This document shows, piece after piece, positions 47,990 through 59,400 of a DNA stretch of 64,000 nt. The notes beneath the pieces were generated by a model. The model had not been told where the DNA came from. It was given only the letters and a program-made list of their open reading frames with translations, and made no database searches. The DNA is from Bromus sterilis (taxonomy: Eukaryota; Streptophyta; Magnoliopsida; Poales; Poaceae). The stretch spans positions 6,262,001 to 6,326,000 of the forward strand of contig OX465598.1 of the NCBI GenBank assembly GCA_950022295.1. The letters are read 5' to 3'. The stretch's first letter is position 1, and every line of letters begins with the position of its first letter. The position numbers and the translations under genes are program-made.

Positions 47990-48009
47990 CCCCCCCCCCC
48001 CCCCCCCCC
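47990..48009. repeat. C20/G20 homopolymer upstream of the F-box gene
   Basis: Twenty C residues in a row on the plus strand are followed by GCCG. They lie about 130 bp upstream of the F-box start and so in its 5' UTR or core promoter. On the gene's sense strand it is G20, a strong G-quadruplex candidate. Sequencing errors are common in such runs. Confidence 0.9.
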
Positions 48010-48128
48010 GCCGAAACTTTAAGACTCCGTTTTTTTCCCACACGTCGGGCCCGCCTAGCCCATACCCAAGCCCTATATAGACCCACATCTAGGAAGCCAC
48101 CGTGGCGCATGACCCCACCACGCGCGTG

Positions 48129-48560
48129 CTCCTCGTATCAATTAGGTTACTCACACGATCGAAGCCTGCCGTAGTTAGGGCCGTCCTTGGGGACTCCTCG
48201 TTGAGCGGCGTCGTTCTCGTCTCCGGTGATCCGTTGCGTCTTCCCCGGCTTCCTCCAGAGGACCAAGGTACGCATACCGCGGCATCATCCTCTCGACTCC
48301 ATCGAACTGCCTGTCCCCCGCGTATACCTGATTGTCGCGCGTGCTACTCGTATGAAATAGGTTACTCGCACCGTGATCGAAGCCTGCCCTAGATAGCGCC
48401 GTCCTTCAGGATTCGTCGTCGAGCGGCGTCGTTCTCGTCTCCGGTGATCTGTTGCGTCTTCCCCGGCTTCCTCCAGCGGACCAAGGTAAGCATATCGCGG
48501 CATCATCCTCTCGCCTCCATCGAACCGCCTGCCCTCCGCGTATAACTGATAATCTTTGTC
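48129..48560 (+). repeat. Tandem duplication, period about 217 bp
   Basis: Two copies share ATAGGTTACTC, GATCGAAGCCTGCC, GGCGTCGTTCTCGTCTCCGG, GCGTCTTCCCCGGCTTCCTC, GACCAAGGTA and CGCGGCATCATCCTCTCG in the same order. They lie between the F-box gene and the FAR1-like pseudogene. Each GACCAAGGTA could be an exon end followed by a GT donor, so this may be a duplicated 5' UTR exon of the FAR1-like gene. Confidence 0.75.
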
Positions 48561-48618
48561 GCTAGGTTTTCAAGATCGTAGATAGTCGGCTACCCAGCTC
48601 GTCGGCAAATCTTACGAA

Positions 48619-51600
48619 ATGGCCGACCCAGTGATCTATAACGGTATCGAGGAAGATGAAGGGCGTTTGGATAGTTCGGCAGGCTATAGTTCTGATAGTG
48701 GAGACTCGTCAGACGATTCTAGTTCAGAGTATGGAGATAATTCAGTGCGTGAGAACGACGTGGAAGGTGCTAATGTGAGTTTCATGTTTCGATGTCTTAT
48801 TATGATGTTATAATGTTCTTTGAGTGAGTGATTTTGGCTCATACTTTGTATTGATTTTTGTAGATAAACATCGATGGTGACAGTGTGAACAACAACAATG
48901 AGGTTTCGGTTGAGGAATACATTAATGGGGTATGTTGACATCATTTTATGTGTGATAAACAACCAATCCTCATGATGAAATGATAACGAATTATTCAAAC
49001 TTTCAGCTATTTCCGGAAGATAGTGATGCAAATGACTATTACGGTGATTCCGACATGGAGAGTGGTTACGAAGAAGATACACTAGACACACATGATTCAG
49101 GGGAGTCCTCGGTTAATATGAGTGAGGTATGCATCCTCACCAGTAGCTGAGAAAAAAATTCAAATTATGCATATCAATGGATTGATTCATAATAACATCT
49201 TACAATTAATGCAACTGTTCTGAATGTGTAGGTGACAGAGGTTGGTAGTAATGAAAAAGTCATTATGAGAGGCCATGCAGAAGACAAGAGGGAAACAGTA
49301 TGGAAGATAATGCAAATGACTTTTGTTGCTGAACCAGCTGCTTATGTGTTCTACAACAACTACGCAAGAGATAATGGATTTAGCATTAGGAGGGATAAGA
49401 TTCGGAGGAGCAAAGGTGGTTCGAGAGAATGGAGGTTCAGGCGATATGTATGTTCAAAGGAAGGGAAACGTGACCCAAAGTTGTGTACTGGTGAGGGACG
49501 CTCCCGTAGGCTCAGAGGACTGTCTCGTTGCGGATGCAACGCGTATCTTACCATAAAATTTGATAAAGAGAAGATGGTTTGGTATGTTTCAAGTTTTGAT
49601 GACAATCACAATCACACACTAGCAAGTCAGGACGAGGTACCATTTCTTTGGTCACATAGAAAAATCAATGAGTACCAGAAAGCTAAGATACAATCTTTGG
49701 TAGCTCAAGGGGTAAGAAAGAGTGCGATCATGGATTCATTTATTGGCAAAAGTGGATGGTACAGCGGTGTAGGGTTCGTCGGGCGGGATCTGTACAACTC
49801 CTGTGCCAAGGAGAAGAGGAAGCTGCTTTCACAAGGTGATGGTTCCACTGTCATAGGTATTATGATGACTCGGAAGAAGAATGACCCCAGTTTTTTTTCG
49901 AGCACGAGTTAGATGCCGAAGGACGTCTGAACAGAATGTTCTGGTGTGATGCCCAATCCCGTCAAGATTATAATGATTTCGGTGATGTTATGGTTTTTGA
50001 CAACACGTATAAGATGAATAGGTACGGCATGCCTTTCATACTTTTTGTTGGTTTAAACCATCACCGGAAGACAACGGTTTTTGGATGTGGCATTGTTTCA
50101 GATGAGACCGAAGAGACGTATGTGTGGCTGCTAAGAACATTCCTTAAAGCAATGTGTCAGCGGAAGCCAAAGAGTGTAATCACGGATGCCGACAATGCGA
50201 TGATCAAATCTATTCTGAAAGTCCTACCTGATGTGTGGCACCGTATTTGCTCTTGGCATGTTGAAAAGAATATGAAGATACACCTTTGTCATAAGTCACT
50301 AAATGAGTTCAGAAGTCTGTTGTACTACACCACGTCGACTAACATGTGGGAGGAAAGATGGCACGCGTTTGTAAGGAAATGGCAGACGAAATCCACAAAA
50401 ACTTGGTTAAGGCGTATGTACAGGAAGAGGAGGTTGTGGGCGGCCTCGTATCTGGCCGGAGGATATTGGTTAGGGATGAAAAGTAACCAAAGGAGTGAGA
50501 GTTTGAACTCATGTCTTCACCTACACCTTGACAGAGAAATGACCCTAGTGGATATGGCTGTGCACTTCGAGGTTGCCAATGTCCGTATCCGTGAGAACGA
50601 GGCACGTGATGATTGCACAGATTCACAGACTTTACCAGTGCCGGTTACTAGCTCCAAGGAACTTTAGATAGCTGCTGCCAAAGTACTCACTGCAGCAAAC
50701 TTTTACATGTTGCAAGATGAGCTCAAGAAAATCAGCGGCATAGAAATTTTAGAACGAAACATTGGGGGAGAGTCGGTGACGTTCTTGGTGGCATGGAGAA
50801 ATAACCACAAGAGTAAGTTTTACGTGCAATATAGACCTACAAATTTGGATGATGTGATTAGTTGCAGCTGCAAAAGGATGGTTCGAAAGGGTCTTCCTTG
50901 CAAGCATATTCTCCACGTACTGAAGGTCCTCAAATTTACTGAGATACCGAAATGTGTTGTTCTTCGTCGATTCTCAAAAGATGCCACGGGCGGCATGCCT
51001 GCTAGGCGGCAGAGCGACCTGTTTGCATTTGGTTGGTTTGGGGCAGCTGAACGAATGAGATATAGCCAGGTAAGTGTTTTAGTGTCACAAGCTTTGCATG
51101 CTTCATGTAGACACCCGGCGTTGTTCCAACAGCTGCAAGACAGTTTAAGGGACATAATTACTAAGAGCTACTAGATGATACCCCGCGCCTTGCTGCGGGA
51201 ATTGGTCGCTCTATATTTCAACAAAATTTAATTATGTAAATTTTAAATATTTAGATTAATAAAAAACAAACAAAAATTTAAAAACGCATACAATTTATTA
51301 TATTTGGCTATGTTTAGCTATTGATTTTTTTAAATATAAGTATAATAAGAGAATGAAAAATATTTTTTCATGCATGGTCGTATGTTGAGGTGGTCCTTAT
51401 TCCATCCATAATTGTGTGGTGATGTGGCCTATTTGTATGTTGAGATAAATAAGTTAGTGGGGATCACAAGAATTGGTCGTTTTATATTTCAAATTTTTTT
51501 ACTTATGTGAATTTGAAATATTTAGATTACTAACAAATGAATCAAAATTTTGAAAACACATACAACTTACTATATTTGATTGTGTATATGTATAAATTAT

Positions 51601-52173
51601 TTTTTGAATATAAGTATAGTAAGGGAATAAAAAATATTTTTCCATGCATGCATGTGGTGGTGGGTCTTGTCTCATGCATGGTTGCATGTTGAGGTGAACC
51701 TTATCCCAATCATAATTGTGTGGTGATGTGGCATGCTTGTATGTTGAGATAGAAAAGATAGTGGGGATGATCTATTATAGTATTATAGATGAGTATGATG
51801 CAGCCTCAGCTGGGCAGAGTAGTTTTGCAAGGAAAAAGACAGAAAATACTGAAAGCATCCTACCTTTAGTTGGGGATCCTATTAAAGTATCTTTAAAAGG
51901 TGCTAAAAAAAAGCAGTAAACAAGTGCATGACAACCTCGTTGTGACCAAAAATGGCCGACCACTATCATTCGACGAGATCAAAAACCGGTGCGGCGCTTG
52001 CACAGAGCGAGGACACAACAGACGCAGCAAGAAATGCAAGTTAAACCAGAAGTAAGCAATATATGTTCTCTTTATTCAAAAAAATCAATATTTCAAATTT
52101 TACAATACTAATATATAAGTACTTGACCTTTTTTCTTTACATGTCCAGGATTGTGGAAGAGCTACAACAATAG
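48619..52173 (+). pseudogene. FAR1/FHY3-like (MULE transposase-derived) gene, disrupted
   Basis: Exons 48619-48774, 48864-48929 and 49007-49126 encode an acidic N-terminus. A long exon from 49232 carries the FAR1 DNA-binding domain (VFYNNYARDNGFSIRRDK), the MULE transposase domain (VMVFDNTYKMNRYGMPF and ITDADNAMIK) and a SWIM zinc finger (CSCKRMVRKGLPCKH) near 50,860-50,910. A T8 run at 49891-49898 shifts the frame; nine T would restore the family's pattern. TAG at 50665-50667 then stops the second part. The coding region is cut after 51171 by a 607-bp insertion. The C-terminal knuckle (RCGACTERGHNRR, about 51,985-52,025) and a last short exon at 52149-52173 lie beyond it. It could be a decayed FAR1 transcription factor gene or the remnant of a Mutator-like transposon; no TIRs were found. 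Confidence 0.85.
51179..51785. mobile_element. Unclassified 607-bp insertion in the FAR1-like pseudogene
   Basis: AT-rich DNA separates two parts of the FAR1-like coding region and is flanked by the 7-bp repeat TAGATGA (51172-51178 and 51786-51792). Near its left edge is ACCCCGCGCCTTGCTGCGGGA, a small hairpin. The interior holds an imperfect direct duplication at about 270-300 bp spacing (AATTGGTCGYTYTATATTTCAA and ATAATTGTGTGGTGATGTGGC). It has no coding capacity. The class is uncertain; a Helitron-like or other non-autonomous element is possible. Confidence 0.55.
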
Positions 52174-52693
52174 AAGAGCTACATTGCCGGTGGACATGCA
52201 ATAGCATTTTACTAAGACTACCTATGTTTTTTATAAGATGTATTTCATACAATATGGTATTGCGACAGACAGAATAAGTGTAATGCTTTCAGAATTATTA
52301 CATAAAATGATGTGCATTGCTCATCACCAAATATAAGTGCTTTCACCAAAATTTTGTTCCTGGCGGTAATCTCGTGTTGATTATGCGTCAGGATCCGCCT
52401 TGGATCAGACGCCAGGATCCTCCTCGGATAGGCCGTCTCGGCAGGCACGTGCACAGAACGGAAGCGGGACCCGTAGGCCCATGCACATGTGCAGCCGTTC
52501 CCGTCCCAGGCCTGGCCCGCGGGGCCATTCGAGCGGGGCGTGATCGCCTCTGGCGTGATGCGCGCGCGGTGAGTGCAGGCGACCAGACGCGCGCGGTGAG
52601 TGGAGGCGACCAGACGCGCCCGGTGGTTACCATTTACATAAAATAACGGGCCGGAACCCTAAAGATCCAAAATTCCAAATCTACTACGCGGCG
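52174..52693 (+). other. Region upstream of the DUF4283-like ORF, with 27-bp tandem repeat
   Basis: After an AT-rich part the sequence becomes GC-rich. At about 52562-52625 the unit GCGCGCGGTGAGTGSAGGCG plus ACCAGAC repeats 2.3 times with a period of 27 bp. A CAGGATCC-CCTYGGAT motif is also duplicated at 52,388-52,430. No gene is seen. Confidence 0.6.
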
Positions 52694-53638
52694 ATGACTG
52701 GCGGCGAAAAAGGGAGACGCGGCGCCGTCCCTTCGCAAGGACCTGTCGCCGGTGACTGCGTGCCTGCGGATCCCTGGCCCCGCATCCCCGACTCGCGCGT
52801 GTTCCCGCAGGAAGTATGGCAGCGCGGCGAGCCAGAGATGCGCCCTGTCCGTGGGCGTGCCGTCATTGCGCGCACGGTTGGCATGGCTGCTTTGGAGAAG
52901 GATTTCCGCAACTGTGCATTGTATGCCACGCTGCTTGGAGATGCTCGTGTCCTGGCGACGCCGGCGGCGCTGGCTGCGGCCATTGATGCTCACTGCGCCG
53001 TCCGTCGGGTGAAGGTACAGGTTGCTTGCCCACCATATAACTTTTTCCTGCAATTCGAGTCGGAGGCCGACTGCACTCGTGTGGTGCACGTGTCGGAGAA
53101 GTTCAAGTGCGCAGGAGCTTGGGTTAGTTTCCAGCGGTGGCATCGATCATCTCGTGGTACAAAGGTGAATTTCAAGTACAAGGCGCTGCTCAGTTTGGAG
53201 GGGATCCCGGAAGAGTGCTGGGATCATGACACTGTCAACTTAGTCCTCTCTGGTGTGGACGGTGAGCTAATACAAATGCTCCCGGCTAGTGATAAGTGGG
53301 TGCTGCCCTTAACTGCGTGGCTACGCAATCCTAGTGATGTACCCAAGGTGTTGACTGTGTCTACTCCTGCACCACCTAATGAAGAATGGAAGCCAGACTC
53401 GAACGATGAGAATGTGCATTCGCCTCCTGTACCCAGCTCTCCAAGAGACCGTGCAACTTTTGAATTTTCAGTTATCATTCATGTGAAGGAGGTCGTTGAT
53501 CATGGTCCTTTGCTAGTTGAAGATTTGCATGACGATTATCTTCCAGGAGAAGGTGAAGACCCGAGACGCAAGCACAAATTCAAAACTTGGCGAGGCAAGA
53601 TTGATGGCACTGGGCCAGGTCCATATGGCAGTGCATAA
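52694..53638 (+). CDS. Stand-alone DUF4283-like protein (LINE ORF1-related)
   Basis: An intact single-exon frame of 314 residues. The middle (about residues 90-220: YNFFLQFESEADCTRVVHVS, WVSFQRWHR, LLSLEGIPEECWDHDTVNLVL) resembles the DUF4283 domain found at the start of many plant LINE ORF1 and retrotransposon-derived proteins. The CCHC knuckle that usually follows is absent; instead there is an acidic, Pro/Ser-rich tail. About 20 bp after the stop, AT-rich DNA leads to a segment reading ACAAAAGAAGGCTACCC then TTCCGATTTAATAAAAAG (about 53,678-53,712), which looks like a plant LINE 3' end. It could be a non-autonomous LINE copy or a domesticated fragment; the intact frame favours recent origin or selection. 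Confidence 0.6.
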   Translation: MTGGEKGRRGAVPSQGPVAGDCVPADPWPRIPDSRVFPQEVWQRGEPEMRPVRGRAVIARTVGMAALEKDFRNCALYATLLGDARVLATPAALAAAIDAHCAVRRVKVQVACPPYNFFLQFESEADCTRVVHVSEKFKCAGAWVSFQRWHRSSRGTKVNFKYKALLSLEGIPEECWDHDTVNLVLSGVDGELIQMLPASDKWVLPLTAWLRNPSDVPKVLTVSTPAPPNEEWKPDSNDENVHSPPVPSSPRDRATFEFSVIIHVKEVVDHGPLLVEDLHDDYLPGEGEDPRRKHKFKTWRGKIDGTGPGPYGSA

Positions 53639-53712
53639 AGTTATTCCTTGTGTCATTTTTATTGTAAAATTTTTTGAACAAAAGAAGGCTACCCTTCCGA
53701 TTTAATAAAAAG

Positions 53713-55941
53713 AAATCATATGTCTTGATATTACAGGCAGCAGAAAATAAAAAGGAAACCAGACACCCCCATTTTTCGAGTATGAGGACATAGAGGATTG
53801 CGCCTCCAGGAACCCATCCCCCATCTCCAAATCATGTGCTCACTAGCCATGATGCAAGAGCTACCAACTAGAAAGCCTTCTAAGGCAGAAAAGTAAACTA
53901 GATAAGCGAAGTATAATGAGTGCATTACAGGGGGAAATTTTTGCCAACGAGAGCAAAATAAAGAACAGGCATCCCAAAAACAGGACCAACTGTTGGGGTT
54001 GTTTCAGCATCGACGGTTTAGTCGCCATCTTCACTGTCTTCTTCCTCCTCCAACTTTAGTCTTGTATCCCTCTTGAACCACCCTTTGGTCTTGTGGTTTT
54101 GTCTGTAAAACAAACCAATCACAGATCAAATTAGCCACGAAATGAACAGGCACACTGGGATCAGTGACTTTGTCATTTTCAAAAATAGCTTTATTTCTTA
54201 ATTTCCAAATAGTCCAAATAATAGCTGATATTCCAACTAGCATATTCTTTTTCAAACTCCCCCTGAACCTATTGATCCAGGGTCCTAATAAATCCTCCAC
54301 ATTTTCAGGGTTTCTAGGAATGTTAAAAGCAAACCTCATGATGGTCCACATCATTTTTGCCAAGGAACACTCAAAAAACAAGTGATTAATATTTTCATCA
54401 TTACCACAAAAAACACAACAAGCACTCCCCTGCCAATTCCTTTTGATCAGGTTATCTTTTGTTAGGATCGCATTTCTATTGACTAGCCATAGGAAAAAAA
54501 ATATTCTGTATGGGATTTTTACTTTCCAAAAAAAAATTGTGGATAGGTGACCCCATCTTCTACCAGATACCTGTACATAGACTTAACAGTATATCTCCTG
54601 TTTTTGTTAAGAGTCCAAATAATTCACTTGTTTTATCTATCTCATCTAGCTGAGTTAGAATTAGTTTTTTAAGATATCTGTACCACGCAATGCCTTCATC
54701 AATGCCTTCTCTGATTAGCCAAGCATTTTCAAATTTAAAAATTGGGTCCAGTCTAGGTAAATCTCCAGACCAAACAAAAAGGGGAACATGGTGAGACAAC
54801 TCTGTCCCAACCCCACATACAATGGTTAAGGGGTAATTATCATCCCATTCTACATCACATAGAACTCTGTCCAATTTTTCAAAGGTAGGGATTTCCTGGT
54901 TATTTCTCCAAGTATATTGTCTCCCATTAATTGGTATAATTAACTCCTAATAAAAGCCCTCCAGATTTCCCTCTGGAGGGAACATGATGCCAATGGAAAT
55001 CTCTACCAGCACACAACTTCTATCTATCATTTTCTTTTTCGCACATTTCAACATTTTCTTACTGTATTTTCCATTGCATTCACTAAGATCAACGCCATCT
55101 CTAGCACCACAAGAATGACTGAGATACTTATTAACAGTGATATGGAACTTACTCACATTGCAGCTATGTACATCATCTCCAGAGCTCTCCCCTGCCAGCA
55201 TCCAGAATCGGCTGCCGGCCGGGGAGCAACTCAAGAGCGGGGCGGCTGATCGGCCCCCTTTGCCAACCGCGGAGAGTGACGCGGTCCCACCGCCGTCAGT
55301 CGTGGGGAACGGCGGGAAGAGCTTGTACTCCCCCCCAAATCCCGACGAACTGCACTTTTAATCCTCTTCTTCTTTCCAGCACCAGAACTTTCCTGCACTG
55401 CATCCTCTCCTTCCATCTTCACATCCACGATCAACGGATTCATCCTCTCCCAGCTCTCCAGATCTATTGGCAGCTCCGCCTCTCCCCTCACCGGAACCTT
55501 CTGCAGATTTCCCCTCAGCATCACCATGTCTTCTTCCAGATTCATCTCCTGATCTACCATAATCGGCTTGCGAGAGCACCCAGGCGCCTCCAAATCCTCT
55601 TGTGGTTCCACCACAATCGGTCTGTGGGAGCTTCCAGGCGCTGAGTTCCCCCATATGGTGCGCCTGGATTTGTACTCCTTCCATCTCTCTCTCTGTTCTG
55701 GATCCGCAGATGCGGCTTCCTCCATGGCCCAGACCAGAGCCTGCACCGCCTGCACTCTTCCTGTTGGAAACATGCGGGTCAACTCCGACGGATTCGCCCT
55801 GACCATGGCCACCACCGATTCCCGGTACAGATCTTGCATGTTCGAGAACCAAGAGCACACCTCCAGCGCCTTCCGCAATCGCACTGGATCTCCCGCCGCA
55901 AACTGCTCGGCCAGCAGCACAGCTCTCGGATCTCGATCCAT
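53713..55941 (-). pseudogene. LINE remnant lacking the reverse transcriptase domain
   Basis: On the minus strand, in order, there is a complete ORF of 236 residues (55231-55941, starting MDRDPRAVLL and ending in an Arg/Ser-rich SPRLAKGADQ tail). Next is a piece of AP endonuclease (about 54,560-54,960, with GRQYTWRNNQEIPTFEKLDR). Then, with only a few bases between, comes the zinc-finger region that normally follows the reverse transcriptase (zf-RVT: about 54,031-54,540, with CCVFCGNDENINHLFFECS). About 500 residues of RT that should lie between are missing, so an internal deletion or template switch is implied. The element faces the DUF4283-like ORF tail to tail. The identity of the 236-residue ORF as ORF1 is inference from position. 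Confidence 0.7.
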
Positions 55942-56475
55942 GGTGGTCTAGTGCGGCGGCACGAAGAGAAGAAGGAGGAAGGGGGGAATTGGTTTGTGCA
56001 AGTCAGTTTCGCTTGGCCGCACGTTTTGTGTCCTTCCCACACGCCCCCTTGCCTCCCATACCCCACCTCTCAGTCGGACATGGCGGATTTCGATCCTTTT
56101 ATTGTAATGTTAGGTCTATGATCAGTTTGAATGTGAAAAAATCGATCTGTTGCTCAAATCGATCTCAATTATTGTACTTATGAGAAATCAAATAAAAGAC
56201 ATTTTTTTCTTGAGTTTAACTGAGTGTGCTCTTAATTATTGTGCAATGCAATGTAATCCCTTCTCTAGTGAAGGGAATGTATCCACTTCATTCCACGGGG
56301 ATAGAAACCACGCCTGGTACTGGTGGAAAAATTCCACCAAAAAAAGTACTTGTGGACAAATTCGAGCAAAGTATTTCAATCCAAGAAAAACAGTAGGAAA
56401 ACCCGCTGTGTCTAGCTAGTAAACCACGGGACAAAAAACCTACCACTACCTACCGCCTAAACTACATAAGGCTCC
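55942..56475. other. Intergenic sequence
   Basis: The left 60 bp is probably the 5' UTR of the LINE remnant. The rest is mixed DNA with a T-rich patch. No gene or element terminus is recognised. Confidence 0.5.
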
Positions 56476-59400
56476 TCATTTGATCATTTTCTCTGAGAGG
56501 GTGACGACCGTCTTTTTAACTTCCTCGAGATTGTTTGTACTTGATAGAAGAATTTGGGCAGCTTTAAGACTCCTAGAGCCGTTCACCTTTTCCTACAAAA
56601 AATATATTTATTTAAAACATGGACAGTTATATATGAAGGAACAAATTAAGTAGATGTTTAAGAATCCATCAAAAACGAAACTGGTTTACTTCTGCAGTCC
56701 AACGATCCCCATCCCAGTGTTCCATGCACTCCGTCACGAAAAGTCCACACGAGTTACTGCAATAAAATTATTGGAAAAATAAGTTATGCTAATTCACTAT
56801 CCTTGCTATAACGGAAATAATAACATGCACCAGAAACTCACTCATCTGTTTGCTTTGGCATATCATCAACTTGTACAATTGGCCATGTTAACACGTCAGG
56901 ATAGTTGGTATTCAAAATGATGTTTGCGTCCAGTATGTCATCTGCGATGGATGTTATCTGAAATATTTTGAACTTTAAGTCAAATGCATAAAATCATATT
57001 GTCGGACTTGGAACTAAATATGATTTGACCCGTCAGGATAGGTGGCATTCAAAAGGATGCATATAATCATACCAGTTCATTGACTACGCTTTGTATCTGA
57101 CTTAATTCATATCGAGAGTCCAGAACTTGGAACTGCTCCTTTGGTGTATGCATAACAACAGTCGCCCAGTGACTATTGGCTATATTCAGCGGGAAGTATG
57201 CCTACACATGGGGAGGGAAATCAATTTATTAGCATTCATTATTACCATGTACATGTTGTGCATTGTGCGTACATGCAATGTTTACCTTGTCACGGATGAA
57301 ATATTCCTCTGTAACTCTTAGAACAAGTCCATTCTTCTCAGCAGGAATGGTCTGCTTTGACTTTCGAGGTTTATACCCATTTTTATGCTTCCTTAACAGG
57401 AATCCTGTCCTCCATGCCGTAGATAAGTGTCGGTCATCTCCAACACGTAGAGACAAATCCGCAATGTAAGCATCAAGAACCTGCAAGGAATAACGGTTTT
57501 TTTGTCAAAGGAATCAATATTGTGAAGAGATTAGTTTAGTAGTAGTTAACTGTATGACTTACATTTTCCGATAACCACTTATGGTGGAGGATAGCCTTAA
57601 GTCTTCTACTGTCCACTGCATCATTATGGGCATTCACATAAACCTCTACTTCCGCATGGTCCTTGTGATTTGCCACTGTTTCAACGTAGTGCACTGCCGC
57701 AGAAATAAGAACCGGTGATAACGCCGAGGAGCCTTCAGGCATATCATTTTCCGTGCCAAACAAACCTGCAATACATGTCATATGTTGTTCGTTAGTAATC
57801 TCATAGATGCAACAAAGATAAATTAAAAACACTCCTCAATTAATAATAATGTCATGGCCAGTACCTTTCTTGATACCACTACGAGTCTGACGCTTTACAG
57901 GTTTTTGAATCACATATGAATCATAGCGAACCAGTACCTTCGACTGTCGTTTTTCATGTTCTTTCTTACTCCCGCCTGATTTACCACCGCGAAGAACCGT
58001 GCGTAGGGCGGCTTGCAATATCTCTTTCTGCACCTCCGGTGAAGAGATAGGCACGTCCGGTGCGTAAGGCAAATCCTCATCATGCAAAGTCCATGGATCT
58101 TCGGGAGTGCCATTGCCTTCCCATCCTTTCTGCTTTATCTTTTATTTCTCTTTGGCAGGTGTGAGAAAGTCTTTCATGACATTGGGTTCTAATTTGACAG
58201 ATGCAATATAACAAGCATTCTTCTCTTGCTCTTCAAGCGACTCACTTCCTGGCTTGTACATAAATTCTTTTTTTTCTTGTTTGACTTGCCCATGTCCGGG
58301 GCCATTCTGGTAAGACTCTCCTACATCCTCGTCTTCAACATCCTGGGACGAACAATCTGTTGATGGTTTGTATGCGACGCCAGTCTTATTCATAGTTGAA
58401 AGAACATTCTGCAATTGAAAATGAAAGTCATGTGTTGTTTCAATTGAAAAACTGCATCTACAATCTTTATAACATATCGTGTGCTTCACCTAAGGAATAA
58501 GTTGGATGTCTCCTCTAAAGTCCCTCATCTCCTGGATGAGCTGTTTGAGCAGAATATCAGTTTGTGAATCTTTTCTGACGACAGTCTTACGCGGCTGGAC
58601 TTGTCTCTTGGAAGACTGTCCCTTGTGCCTAGAAAGATGAGGTGACTTTGTTGATGGCTCATTCCTATACTCCTCCGTTATATTATCTTCAATCTGCAGA
58701 TTAATAACGTTAAGAAACTAGTAAGTAGGTATGAATTACTATATGCACAAAATAAGTATGGATTGCACAGAACGCATAACCTTCACACGGCCAAGACCGA
58801 CACCACGCCCATTGTCGGCGTCATATGTATCTCGCTTATTTGCGGCCGCCTCAATCCAGTTCCTCATAAGGGGACGAGAGGACACACCCATAGCTAATGA
58901 AGGCTCGTCCTGTGGCTGCACCTTCTCCCAATAGAGATACTGCATACAAAAAAACAGTACAACTTAGATTCATAATTTTAATGCATTTGGGAATTTCATG
59001 TGATGGAAAACCATAGTGTACCTACAGTAGTGGCAAGTTCCCTTTCGGCCACTGCCTAATCTTTCTACCTTTCTTGACAAACTTGATGTTAGCCATAAGA
59101 TAACCTAGTGTGAACGCATTCCAATTAATTTTATTAATCCGCACAACATCCTCAACTAACACGTACATCTGCTTCTGAACAATCTTAGTAGCTGATGGCG
59201 CCAACACTGTCCCTAGTAGCACGAGGACGGACATACAAACGAAATCATCATCTGCAGCTTCATTTGTCATAATATATTCGATCAAGTCGTCGATATTGAT
59301 ATTGCCAGTTGTTTTGCTCAGAAAGTGTGGTGGGATACGATCCTTTGCCACCTCTCCTTCCTCATCTAAGATAGATGAGGCGCTTAGTCTTGTATTGTTA

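Noticed and set aside
47865..48110. N-terminal extension of the F-box protein to position 48110
   Set aside because: It would translate the G20 homopolymer and promoter-like DNA as poly-Gly. The ATG at 47864 lies just upstream of the F-box.
59020..59024. An alternative GT donor two bases before the TAG in exon 1 of the Ulp1-like gene to avoid the stop
   Set aside because: It shifts the phase of exon 2 and runs into a stop within about 20 codons, so the in-frame TAG model is better.
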